From NCBI GenBank assembly GCA_017745015.1, contig JAGIAF010000037.1, forward strand, positions 1,788 to 16,851: DNA of 15,064 nucleotides. The letters run 5' to 3'. The notes under the pieces are model-generated. The model worked only from the letters and a program-made list of their open reading frames with translations. It had not been told where the DNA came from and made no database searches. Below, piece after piece: positions 1 through 7,474 of this stretch. The number at the start of each line of letters is the position of its first letter. Positions within the stretch are counted from its first letter, which is position 1. The translations under genes were made by a program, and so were the position numbers. Source of the stretch: Bdellovibrio sp. (GTDB taxonomy: Bacteria; Bdellovibrionota; Bdellovibrionia; Bdellovibrionales; Bdellovibrionaceae).

Positions 1-35
1 ACGATTGCCTAAGAAGAAGCTTTTTGAATTACTTT

Positions 36-485
36 TTACTTCACGGTGATGAAGTACGTGTACTTTTTCGATGCTTCCTCCCTTCCTGGCAATGAGACGC
101 GAAGGTTCACTTGATAGAGATTGCGAATAAAGATACTTGGAACAATAATATATCCAAAATAAGCCTGGCAGGGAACGGTCTTTCCGCACTGATCGCGGGC
201 CACCAAGTTGCCATTGGAAATTCCGTAAGGAAGTTTTTCTTGCTTAAGAAGTTCGTCTTCTTTGTCCAGTGAAGTCTCAAAGGACACCTGATAAAGTGAC
301 AAATTAAAACGAATGCTTTCCACGATGGATTGAACCACGTCATTCGAAACGCGGGACAACTTCAACTGGTTGGTCAACTTCGCACTGAAAGTCAGATAAG
401 AGAACGTCGCGTAGGCCACAAGAATACCGACTACGGCTGCGGCAAGTGTTTCAAGAATGGTAAAGCCCTTATTATTCTTGATCAT
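36..485 (-). CDS. Type IV pilin-like prepilin (minor pseudopilin)
   Basis: This is a 149-residue protein with a textbook prepilin N-terminus. A short basic leader, MIKNNKG, is followed by FTILETL, so prepilin peptidase should cut after Gly7. That leaves Phe at +1 and Glu12 at +5, the residue needed for pilin assembly. A hydrophobic helix spans roughly residues 8-32. The rest is a small globular domain with two close cysteines (in RDQCGKTVPC) that could form a disulfide. The start is an ATG preceded by AAGGGG. It overlaps the stop of the upstream 845-residue gene by one base (TAATG), so the two are translationally coupled. Its size and N-terminus fit the PilV/PilW/GspI-J class of minor pilins, but the exact subfamily cannot be assigned by eye. 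It probably acts in a type IV pilus or type II-secretion-like filament of the inner membrane and periplasm. Confidence 0.85.
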   Translation of the reverse strand: MIKNNKGFTILETLAAAVVGILVAYATFSYLTFSAKLTNQLKLSRVSNDVVQSIVESIRFNLSLYQVSFETSLDKEDELLKQEKLPYGISNGNLVARDQCGKTVPCQAYFGYIIVPSIFIRNLYQVNLRVSLPGREEASKKYTYFITVK

Positions 486-3022
486 TACAGCCCCTTTCCA
501 CGACTGATCTCTTTGATTAAATAGCGTGTGGTCTGTTTTTTACATTTTACCAGGGTGTCTTTGGCACTTACGATACCGCAGTCAGGATCCACCGTGGACC
601 ATTTAAACGGATCCGCGGAGCGCAAACTGATGGGGTTGCACGCATAGTGAGCGTATCGGTCGTTTGCACCGATATTCGTTTGCCACAGAGGAGCCAAAGC
701 ACCATTGTTACAATTGATTTGATTGCCTTGCTTATCCACACCTAACACTCTGGCACTGATCAATTCTTGAACCGCTTGAGGGTGATAGATTGAGCTCCAG
801 CGAATACCCGCCTGGAAGGCGCTTGGATCAATCGTCAATTGATTTGTGATAACTGTTCCGATGATGCGTAGAGGGCGTGAGCGCGGTTGAATAATAAAGT
901 TTTCGCAAGTATAGAATCCCGTCACAAAATTTGCACTTTCTTGTACAACGCAATCGTGAACGAGGGATTTAACGTTAAAGCGTGCGTTTGATGAGGTCGA
1001 GTTGCTGCCGTTCAAAAGCTCTTGGCCTTCGTTATATCCTGGGGAGGCGCGATTGGCATATTCTGGACTGAACATCCATGCATGACGTGACTGAGTCGCA
1101 AATGAAACCGACCAATCCGCGGCAGGGAAGGCTGAGAAATCTGCATTGGGATCTGAAGTCGCAGGAGCGGCGAAGCAACGATCATCGAAAGATGCTAAGT
1201 TCTGATCATTGACGGTTGGGACATGAGTCGCAACGTAATCACCGGACGTAGGGTAAGCGTAATTTCCGGTCTCTGAAAGACCCGAGTTATTGAACCACTT
1301 ATTCGTTGTGACAGAAGATCCACCCACACCGCTAAGCACATAAGCACTGCCTTCTTTAGTGAAGGACAAGGTCATGATTTTCTTTTTGAAGTAGGGGTTT
1401 GCGGCGGTATTTGCAGCATCAGGGCGAAGATTATCACCATTCATATAGGCATAATCATAGGCTTCAAAGACCAACTTAACGGATTCTGCGCTGTGGATCA
1501 TGCCGTTTTCTTTATAGGGGCCAATATCGATACTGCCAGGATTCAGGAAGTCGATTTTAAGATCGACCTGATTGAATTGAGTGCGGCCTTCCATTTCAAG
1601 AGGGCTGGAGGTGATTTGAATACCGCCACCGGCAGAAGATCCTTTAGGGTAAAGAGTCACAACACCTTCACGGTGAATATAAAAGTCAGTTGTATAAACG
1701 CCACGTGTGCCGTTGACGTTTAAGCCATTGTAAAAGGCAGTCACTTTAAATACCGGAGTTCCCTCCGTACTTCCCGGTGTCGTCACGGCTGCTGGATTGA
1801 CTCCTGGAACTGTGGTGGAAGAGCTGAAGCCCGGAACCGTCTGTTGTTCAATGAAGTTATCGATTTGTCCCAGGTTCATGTTCACAGTGGCAGTGTTAGA
1901 AGCGTGTGTTTTCACGCGGGTCCATAGCTGGGCACCATTCGTCAGACTCAAGTCATAAGAGGCCATCAAACGATCGCGACACATTCTTTGAGCCGTGTAT
2001 AACTCATTATTGGCGCCGCCTTTAAGGCCGTAAAGGAAATCGAGTCCGGTATCGCGAGCAGGATCAAGTTCGTATCCACCTAAGAGACCTGCGAAGAAGG
2101 GCATGTCATAGTTGTACATATCACCTTCACCACCGGCGGTTTTAGGCATCACCGGAGCATTGTCTTGCATGATGCGACCGCCCCCTAAAACGACTTTGTC
2201 GACAAAGACCACGTTGTCCATGGCCGGTCTCAAGGATTTTGAAGGCAGTTGCAGGTTGCCGTTTATGAAGACCGGACTTTCAAAGCGTAAGCCGCCCGTC
2301 GCCGATGTGCTCATCGCATTGAGGCGATTGTCGCCGGTCGTAGGGTTGCTTGCTCCCGAGTTCAAGAAGAGGTCGTTCGCAAGAATTAAACCGAAGTAGG
2401 TCAGCTCGCGAGGGTAGACGATGTTTTTAGAAACCAGGACTTGGTCTTGGGCACGATCCGACTTGTGATTCAGCTGAACTGTGACTTTGATGGGAACCTC
2501 GCGCCCGCGCACGGCTGAAATCGCCGTTTGGTCGCGTTCAATAAGAAATTGAACACTGGTATAGTCATCACGCAGTGGAGCCGTGATGGAATAAAGCGGG
2601 TGGCTGACGTTAAGTTCGGCGAGAGTCACGGATTGAGAGATAGAATTCAAACGCGTCGATGAAAGAGGCTCGGGATGAGCGGTGCCAGAGTTGCGAATAA
2701 AAGTCAGAGTGTCATTGCTTAAAAGCAAGCGCGCGGAGTTGCGCGGATTGTTCAAGTCGCAATTCATATCCTGAGTCCACGCCTGCGTGAAACACCAGTT
2801 TTGCTTAATGCCGTTAATCGTGTAAGCGTAAAGTCCATCCAGAACGATACGACGATCCATTTTGGAAGCGGACTTCGCCATGAAGCGGGCTTGGTTTTGC
2901 AGATAAGCTGTGGAAGCAAAGAACATAATAAAGACCACCACTCCGGCGATAATCGCCGAAAGGAGGACAGATCCTCGATTGGATCTCAGAAGGTGCGAGT
3001 GCACTGGTGGTTTACTTTTCAA
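485..3022 (-). CDS. Very large PilX/GspK-like pseudopilin-family protein
   Basis: This 845-residue protein has a basic leader ending in RSNRG, then a hydrophobic helix (about residues 18-40). This is a prepilin-like N-terminus with predicted cleavage at Gly17|Ser18. The +5 position is Ser, not Glu, as in PilX- and GspK-type minor pilins, which often lack Glu5. The remaining ~800 residues are Ser/Thr/Asn/Gly-rich and exported in style, with several cysteines, and match no enzyme family that I recognise. PilX and GspK proteins are usually 150-350 residues, so the large ectodomain is unusual. The start is TTG. It is supported by a GAGGGGA Shine-Dalgarno about 7 bases upstream and by the need to keep the leader; the next in-frame Met lies inside the hydrophobic helix. 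It is the first gene of an operon with the small prepilin. Likely role: a tip or minor subunit, possibly an adhesin, of a type IV-pilus-like filament (inference). Confidence 0.75.
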   Translation of the reverse strand: MKSKPPVHSHLLRSNRGSVLLSAIIAGVVVFIMFFASTAYLQNQARFMAKSASKMDRRIVLDGLYAYTINGIKQNWCFTQAWTQDMNCDLNNPRNSARLLLSNDTLTFIRNSGTAHPEPLSSTRLNSISQSVTLAELNVSHPLYSITAPLRDDYTSVQFLIERDQTAISAVRGREVPIKVTVQLNHKSDRAQDQVLVSKNIVYPRELTYFGLILANDLFLNSGASNPTTGDNRLNAMSTSATGGLRFESPVFINGNLQLPSKSLRPAMDNVVFVDKVVLGGGRIMQDNAPVMPKTAGGEGDMYNYDMPFFAGLLGGYELDPARDTGLDFLYGLKGGANNELYTAQRMCRDRLMASYDLSLTNGAQLWTRVKTHASNTATVNMNLGQIDNFIEQQTVPGFSSSTTVPGVNPAAVTTPGSTEGTPVFKVTAFYNGLNVNGTRGVYTTDFYIHREGVVTLYPKGSSAGGGIQITSSPLEMEGRTQFNQVDLKIDFLNPGSIDIGPYKENGMIHSAESVKLVFEAYDYAYMNGDNLRPDAANTAANPYFKKKIMTLSFTKEGSAYVLSGVGGSSVTTNKWFNNSGLSETGNYAYPTSGDYVATHVPTVNDQNLASFDDRCFAAPATSDPNADFSAFPAADWSVSFATQSRHAWMFSPEYANRASPGYNEGQELLNGSNSTSSNARFNVKSLVHDCVVQESANFVTGFYTCENFIIQPRSRPLRIIGTVITNQLTIDPSAFQAGIRWSSIYHPQAVQELISARVLGVDKQGNQINCNNGALAPLWQTNIGANDRYAHYACNPISLRSADPFKWSTVDPDCGIVSAKDTLVKCKKQTTRYLIKEISRGKGL

Positions 3023-3048
3023 GATTTCCCCTCTGTTCGTACCCCTAC

Positions 3049-3076
3049 TTATCGGAAAAAATTGTTCATTTTTTTA
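3049..3076 (-). promoter_or_regulatory. Sigma-28 (FliA)-like promoter for the pseudopilin operon
   Basis: Read on the minus strand, TAAA (3076-3073) is followed after 16 bases by TCCGATAA (3056-3049). The sigma-28 consensus is TAAA-N15-GCCGATAA. The -10 matches at 7 of 8 positions and the spacer is one base long. An A-run after TAAA also allows a 15-base spacing with AAAA as the -35. Transcription would start near 3041, giving a ~20-base leader with the Shine-Dalgarno before the TTG start at 3022. The position is what a real promoter would need, but the site has not been tested. Confidence 0.55.
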
Positions 3077-3275
3077 GACCCGATACGGAAAATTCCAGGT
3101 AAAATCAGAGAGGTTTTCTAGGAATGAGACATAATTGTGAGGAATAACCCCAAAGTCTGGAGTGATTGCAGATTTGTAGGGAGCAATTTAGTCCTTTGGC
3201 TCCTAACCGGACCGGGAAGAAGGCGGTATTCTAAGGTCAACTTTATTGGAAACCCATATAAGCTAGGAGGCTTTT

Positions 3276-3467
3276 ATGTCGGGGCATCATAAGGGAAAAG
3301 GCTTTAGTCAAACAAGCAAGCGCTACAACGGATCGTTGAAAGCTCAGCATCAAGCAGCACGCAATAAACAATTGGATCACTCGGCAGATATTCACGAAGA
3401 AGAATCTTCCTCTTCAGAATCTCGGTCGAGTAAGGGTTCAGGTTCGGACTCAAGAAGGCAGCGGTAG
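3276..3467 (+). CDS. Small hydrophilic protein of unknown function (63 aa)
   Basis: The ATG follows a perfect AGGAGG (3265-3270) with a 5-base spacer, the strongest ribosome-binding site in the window and the main reason to call this gene. The 63-residue product has no signal peptide or membrane helix. The N-terminal half is basic and rich in Gly, Lys, Gln and His (MSGHHKGKGFSQTSKRY). The C-terminal half is acidic and then Ser-rich (HEEESSSSES), ending in a basic SRRQR. The low-complexity composition suggests an intrinsically disordered cytoplasmic protein, possibly binding nucleic acid. I recognise no family. It has its own 250-base upstream region, shared divergently with the pseudopilin operon, and is followed by a hairpin. 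No convincing sigma-70 promoter was seen. Confidence 0.65.
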   Translation: MSGHHKGKGFSQTSKRYNGSLKAQHQAARNKQLDHSADIHEEESSSSESRSSKGSGSDSRRQR

Positions 3468-3474
3468 ATCTGTC

Positions 3475-3500
3475 CTCCGGCCTCACCGGAGTTATCATTT
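3475..3500 (+). terminator. Hairpin between convergent genes, likely terminator
   Basis: CTCCGG (3475-3480) and CCGGAG (3486-3491) form a 6-bp GC-rich stem with a CCTCA loop, 7 bases after the stop of the 63-aa gene. It is followed on the plus strand by a T-rich but interrupted tract. On the minus strand it lies 3 bases after the stop of the lysine-tailed gene but has no U-run there. It may stop transcription from both sides; the evidence is better for the plus strand. Confidence 0.45.
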
Positions 3501-3770
3501 CTTCTTTTCGGACTTCTTCTTTTTCTTAGAGGATTTTTTCTTCTTTGCTTTAGAGCTGCCATACTTTTTTGCGGCGTCTTTGCGGATCTGATCATTCTCG
3601 TGAATGTAAGGAAGCATTTGATTGTAACCAGTTGCTGGCGTCTCTTCAGCAGAAGTGGCAACTGGTGCCGTGGTCTCTGAAACCGTGGTTTCATTTTGTG
3701 CAAACGCGGATTCCATCAAAAGGCAAAACGCCATCAAAGTTGAGCAAACAAGGAAGATAATTTTATTCAT
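3495..3770 (-). CDS. Small exported protein with a polylysine tail (91 aa)
   Basis: The N-terminus (MNKIIFLVCSTLMAFCLLMESAFAQ) is a Sec signal peptide with an AFA|Q cleavage site at about residues 24-25. The mature part has a Thr/Ser/Ala/Glu linker (about 26-45) and a short segment with Tyr, Pro and His (YNQMLPYIHEND). The last ~20 residues are almost only Lys and Ser. A strongly cationic tail on an exported small protein could bind nucleic acid, peptidoglycan or anionic envelope polymers; that is inference. It lies 35 bases downstream of the glycoside-hydrolase-like gene on the same strand and probably shares its mRNA. The ribosome-binding site is weak, which fits read-through translation in an operon. 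I recognise no family. Confidence 0.6.
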   Translation of the reverse strand: MNKIIFLVCSTLMAFCLLMESAFAQNETTVSETTAPVATSAEETPATGYNQMLPYIHENDQIRKDAAKKYGSSKAKKKKSSKKKKKSEKKK

Positions 3771-3805
3771 GGGCCGAGCTTAGCTTGAAAACTGTCCATG
3801 CTCAA

Positions 3806-4948
3806 CTATTTCCAAGCCAAGAGTTCTTCCCAGGCCTGACGATTTTCAATTTGGCTGTAATCATAGACATCGATATGAGGAATTACTTTGGATATGACAG
3901 CAAGGCTTTGCTGAAACTCTTCAAGATTTGGAGTCACACTGCTGTGTTGTCCATGCCAAGTGGAGATCTCCACGTGAATGATCGCAGCGGCGCGATCCGC
4001 GACCAGAGCAATAAACTTTTTTGCTGCTTTCAAAGTCCATTTCGGAGTGAAAACGGAGGTTCCATATTCTCCCAACCACTGTTGCCATAGGAGTTCTCCC
4101 ACTATGAAATCCATTTTTTGCTTCTTTTTGAGGCTTAAAATTCCGTCTAAATCATATCCCACTTCATCGCGCATACGTTCCGAAGTAAAGAGGTTGCCAT
4201 TCGCTGTTGCGGGCCATGTTTGCACCACTCCAGCCTTGATATTCACCGCGTGAGAAGTCTCGGCCATGATTCCCAAAAGTTCCGTGACTCCTTGAGCTCG
4301 TACTTTGCGCCAACTTTTATCTCCCAGTTTTCCATGAGGATAGCGTTCAAAAAAGGCTTTGTTGGCTTCGGGATTGTAGTCAGATTCCATTTTCCAATAG
4401 CAATCGATGGTGGGCTCTACAGATTCAACGGCATAAAGATTCGGGAAGCGGGTGACGAGATCTTTTACGAAACCACGAAACCATTCACGAAACTCAGGAT
4501 GCCATGCGGAGAGTAAAAATACGTGAGGCATTGGTTGATAGTCTCCACCCGTGATAAGTTTCGCTCGCCAATCGGGATTGGCCTCCCACGCATCTTTGAA
4601 ATCGGTGATCGCGATCACTGCGATGACTTTAATATTGTTCTTCAAGGCCAAATTATAAATCTCGCCAAATATATTCTGCTTTCCCCAGTGAGGTTCGATA
4701 TCGGTGAGTGAGTAGTCGGTGGAATAAAAAGCACCGTTGCTGGGATTGTAGGCATATAAAAACAAAGTATTCACTTGCGAGAACTGCGCGCGTTCAATCA
4801 CTTTTTGCGCGACCTCTTTAGCATTCATAGTGGGGTAGAGCGCATAGAAATAGGAAGGATCTACTCTCAGTCCGCGCAGGGGGGTATCGAGAGCGAAAAC
4901 GAATAAGGGTGCGAAGAAGATGAAAAAGAACGCACTTAGCCGCGACAT
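3806..4948 (-). CDS. Exported TIM-barrel glycoside hydrolase-like protein
   Basis: This 380-residue protein has a hydrophobic N-terminal signal peptide (residues 1-19, cut near VFA|L). The mature part resembles the hypothetical glycosyl hydrolase (GHL) TIM-barrel families. It opens with LRGLRVDPSYF (24-34), then VNTLFLYAYNPSNGAFY (59-75), a Tyr/Asn-rich strand typical of these barrels. Next come the alternating strands NIKVIAVIAITDF (105-117) and NPDWRAK (124-130), then ESVEPTIDCYW (175-185). Glu178 and Asp182 in that last segment are candidate acid residues. Further strands are MDFIVGELLWQQW (279-291) and AAIIHVEISTWHG (321-333). It should act in the periplasm or outside the cell on a polysaccharide, but substrate and activity are not deducible. 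The start has GGGAG 6 bases upstream. It is probably first in an operon with the polylysine protein. Confidence 0.6.
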   Translation of the reverse strand: MSRLSAFFFIFFAPLFVFALDTPLRGLRVDPSYFYALYPTMNAKEVAQKVIERAQFSQVNTLFLYAYNPSNGAFYSTDYSLTDIEPHWGKQNIFGEIYNLALKNNIKVIAVIAITDFKDAWEANPDWRAKLITGGDYQPMPHVFLLSAWHPEFREWFRGFVKDLVTRFPNLYAVESVEPTIDCYWKMESDYNPEANKAFFERYPHGKLGDKSWRKVRAQGVTELLGIMAETSHAVNIKAGVVQTWPATANGNLFTSERMRDEVGYDLDGILSLKKKQKMDFIVGELLWQQWLGEYGTSVFTPKWTLKAAKKFIALVADRAAAIIHVEISTWHGQHSSVTPNLEEFQQSLAVISKVIPHIDVYDYSQIENRQAWEELLAWK

Positions 4949-5203
4949 GAAGACTCCCTTTTTAAAAGAGCCATCCTAACATCGACTTGTTTAGAGGTGC
5001 AGATTTCAGTTTATGGATTTTGGCAAGTTTGAAGAGGGGATACTGTCGCTGGCCAATGTAAGTCGGTTGAAACGGCCCAAAATCAGAGCAAAGATCCCAT
5101 TGTGTTTCATAGATGGGCCCTATTTACATTAGAAGGGCTTTTGCACCTGAAATCTTCTGCAATTTGAAATACTTACCCCTGGAGAGCCGGAGGGTATTGT
5201 GGT

Positions 5204-6232
5204 ATGAAGGCGCCTATGAAAATCACCGATCTTAGCTATTCCTACCCAGAGGAGCTTATTGCGACCTCTCCGCAGCGTCCATCGAGGGTGATGTGGGTCG
5301 AGCAAGGTGTGCCTTGCGAAATTTCAATTAATGACCTTCTCGGTAAGATCAACGCCGGCGATGTGCTGGTAGTGAACAACACCCAAGTTTTAAAGCGTCG
5401 TGTCTTTGCCGGTGATATTGAAATCCTTTTCCTCAAACAATTGAACGACACCGACTGGGAAGTTTTATTTCCATCGAAGAAATATAAAATCGGCGAGAGT
5501 CTGTCTTTGCCGTTAGATGTTTCTATGACTTTGGTGCAAAAGGGCCGTCCCCAAGTGGTGCGTCTTAGCCATACAGTGAGCGAAGAATACTTCCAAAAGG
5601 TCGCGGAGTTGCCTTTACCACCGTATATTCAAAAAGCCCGTAATGAGCGTCACACCGTCGATGCTGATGAATCTTGGTATCAAACGGCCTGGGCCAAAAC
5701 ACCGGGTAGCTTTGCTGCTCCTACAGCAAGCTTGCATTTCTCAAAAGAGGATATTGCCGTTCTTCGCGCAAAAGGTGTTCAAGTTCTTGAAGTTACGTTG
5801 CATGTGGGGCTTGGGACTTTCTTGCCTGTGACTGCAGAAGATTTAAACGATCACGATATGCATGAAGAATATGTGGATGTGCCGGCGGCAACGTGGCAGG
5901 CCCTTCAAAACGCTCGCTCGCAAGGCCATAAAGTTTGGTCCTTGGGTACGACCACGACACGTTCACTTGAGAGTGCCGCGCAAGGAATGCTTCAAGGTTC
6001 TGCTGAAGAAGGCTTCCGTGGTTTCACGAAGCTTTTGATTCAACCCGGATACGAATTTAAAATTGTTCAAAGACTTTTGACGAACTTTCATCAGCCAGAA
6101 TCTACTTTGTTGGCTTTGGTGTCGGGCTTTTCCTCTTTAGAGACAGTAAAAGCTTGCTATCAATGGGCCATTGAGCGAAAGTTCCGACTCTTTTCTTACG
6201 GAGACCTATCATGTTGGACGGAAAAACAATGA
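5204..6232 (+). CDS. queA: S-adenosylmethionine:tRNA ribosyltransferase-isomerase
   Basis: QueA transfers and isomerises the ribosyl moiety of SAM onto preQ1 in tRNA to make epoxyqueuosine, the penultimate queuosine step. Its 342 residues match the usual family length. Recognised family motifs are NNTQVLKRR (58-66), LPLPPYI (136-142), GSFAAPTASLHF (168-179, usually GAVAAPTAGLHF), LHVGLGTF (199-206), GTTTTRSLES (248-257), TNFHQPEST (293-301) and FRLFSYGD (327-334). The start is uncertain. ATG 5204 has GGAGGG 9 bases upstream. ATG 5216 has GAAGG 5 bases upstream and gives MKITDLSYS, which aligns directly with the E. coli N-terminus (MRVTDFSFE). It heads queA-tgt-yajC-secD-secF and overlaps tgt. 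No preQ1 riboswitch was recognised upstream. Confidence 0.97.
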   Translation: MKAPMKITDLSYSYPEELIATSPQRPSRVMWVEQGVPCEISINDLLGKINAGDVLVVNNTQVLKRRVFAGDIEILFLKQLNDTDWEVLFPSKKYKIGESLSLPLDVSMTLVQKGRPQVVRLSHTVSEEYFQKVAELPLPPYIQKARNERHTVDADESWYQTAWAKTPGSFAAPTASLHFSKEDIAVLRAKGVQVLEVTLHVGLGTFLPVTAEDLNDHDMHEEYVDVPAATWQALQNARSQGHKVWSLGTTTTRSLESAAQGMLQGSAEEGFRGFTKLLIQPGYEFKIVQRLLTNFHQPESTLLALVSGFSSLETVKACYQWAIERKFRLFSYGDLSCWTEKQ

Positions 6233-7359
6233 GTGCACATAATGAAATGAAACTGGGCGAGTTTACAGTTCATAAAACTGAAGGCAACGCACGTCGTGCG
6301 ACGTTAATGACGGCTCATGGTCCGATCCAAACACCTGTGTTCATGGCCGTAGGTACGAAAGCGACTGTTAAAGCGATGACTCCTGAAGAACTTAAAGAGT
6401 GCGGCACTCAAGTTGTTTTGGGTAATACGTATCACTTGCACTTGCGCCCAGGCGAAAAAACAATCGCTAAAATGGGTGGCCTTCATAAGTTCATGAACTG
6501 GCACGGTCCGATCTTGACGGACTCTGGTGGATTCCAAGTTTTCTCGTTGTCACAACTTCGCAATATGTCTGAAGAAGGCGTTGAGTTCCGTTCCCACTTG
6601 GATGGCGCAAAGCACTTTATCTCTCCAGAGAAGAGCATGGAGATCCAAATGGATCTTGGCTCGGACATCATCATGGCGTTCGACGAATGTCTGCAGTATC
6701 CAGCCACAGATGAAGAGATCAACAAGTCCATGGCGTTGACCTATCGTTGGTTGTTGCGCTCAAAAGCAGCCATGACTCGCAAAGAAAGTTTGCTTTTTGG
6801 TATCGTACAAGGTGGTTTGAGTCTCGAGCACCGCTTGAAATCTATGGAGCAAATCTGCTCCGTAGACCTGCCAGGTTATGCATTGGGTGGCTTCAGTGTG
6901 GGTGAGCCCATCCACTTGATGCATGAGTTGTTGCCGCACGTTGCACCTAAAATGCCGGCCAATAAGCCGCGTTATTTGATGGGCGTTGGTACTCCGACGG
7001 ATTTAATTATTGCAATAGATTCAGGCATCGACATGTTCGACTGCGTAATGCCTACGCGCGTCGCACGCAACGGTACGATCTTCACATGGCAAGGTAAAGT
7101 CAGCATCAAGCGCAGTGAGTACAAAGAAGATCCATCTCCACTGGATCCAGAATGTGACTGCTATACGTGTGTGAATTACTCTAAGGCGTACTTGCGCCAT
7201 CTCTTCTTGAGTGGCGAGATTTTGGGTTCGCGTTTGAACACAATCCACAACATTCATTTCTATATGAAGTTGATGGAGAAGGCTCGCGAAGCCATCGCTG
7301 AAGGTCGTTGGGCGGCGTTCCGTGATGACTGTCTAACGCGTTTCGTAAAGAAATCCTAA
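6211..7359 (+). CDS. tgt: tRNA-guanine transglycosylase
   Basis: Tgt exchanges the wobble guanine 34 of GUN-anticodon tRNAs for preQ1 in queuosine synthesis. The 382-residue protein shows the catalytic aspartates: Asp104 in TDSGGFQVFSL and the nucleophile Asp277 in GIDMFDCVMPTR. The zinc site is Cys315, Cys317, Cys320 (CDCYTC) and His346, with the same spacing as in the Zymomonas enzyme. The segment after the nucleophile reads TRVARNG, where E. coli has TRNARNG. ATG 6211 has GGAG 7 bases upstream. ATG 6229 would give an ATGA overlap with the queA stop and a start nearer the family norm; both are possible. It is coupled to queA and acts directly before it in the pathway. Confidence 0.97.
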   Translation: MLDGKTMSAHNEMKLGEFTVHKTEGNARRATLMTAHGPIQTPVFMAVGTKATVKAMTPEELKECGTQVVLGNTYHLHLRPGEKTIAKMGGLHKFMNWHGPILTDSGGFQVFSLSQLRNMSEEGVEFRSHLDGAKHFISPEKSMEIQMDLGSDIIMAFDECLQYPATDEEINKSMALTYRWLLRSKAAMTRKESLLFGIVQGGLSLEHRLKSMEQICSVDLPGYALGGFSVGEPIHLMHELLPHVAPKMPANKPRYLMGVGTPTDLIIAIDSGIDMFDCVMPTRVARNGTIFTWQGKVSIKRSEYKEDPSPLDPECDCYTCVNYSKAYLRHLFLSGEILGSRLNTIHNIHFYMKLMEKAREAIAEGRWAAFRDDCLTRFVKKS

Positions 7360-7404
7360 TCGACTTAACTATTGATTCTTCCAAAGAATAATGCTGAATT
7401 TTAG

Positions 7405-7443
7405 TGCCGGCTTTGCCGGGCAGAGCTGAAGCTCCGGTAGGAG
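7405..7443 (+). other. Possible structured leader upstream of yajC
   Basis: In the 115 bases between tgt and yajC, TGCCGGC-TTT-GCC(G)GGCA (7405-7422) forms a 7-bp stem with one bulged G. After it come two mutually exclusive small stems: GAGC-TGAA-GCTC (7423-7434) and CTCC-GGTA-GGAG (7432-7443). An AT-rich hairpin, ATTCTT-CCA-AAGAAT (7375-7389), precedes them. None has a U-tract, so this is not a clear terminator. It could be an internal leader or an mRNA-processing region, and it may have no function. Confidence 0.3.
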
Positions 7444-7474
7444 TGTAGGCTGAAGCAGCATCATTGGAGGAATC

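Noticed and set aside
1..35. Possible start of another minus-strand pseudopilin gene downstream of the small prepilin
   Set aside because: No start codon with a ribosome-binding site lies in these 35 bases, so any further gene would begin outside the window.
3234..3262. TATAAG at 3257-3262 as a -10 box for the 63-aa gene
   Set aside because: There is no -35 match at 16-18 bases, and the predicted transcript start would fall inside the Shine-Dalgarno.
5117..5142. GCCCT...AGGGC followed by TTTT upstream of queA as a terminator
   Set aside because: The stem is only 5 bp with a ~12-base loop, too weak to call.
4949..5203. preQ1 riboswitch before queA
   Set aside because: No sequence resembling the conserved preQ1-I or preQ1-II cores was found, and queA is not a usual preQ1 riboswitch target.
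3806..5203. Sigma-28 site for the glycoside-hydrolase-like gene
   Set aside because: TAAA occurs on the minus strand upstream of the gene but no CCGATAA-type -10 is found at the right distance.
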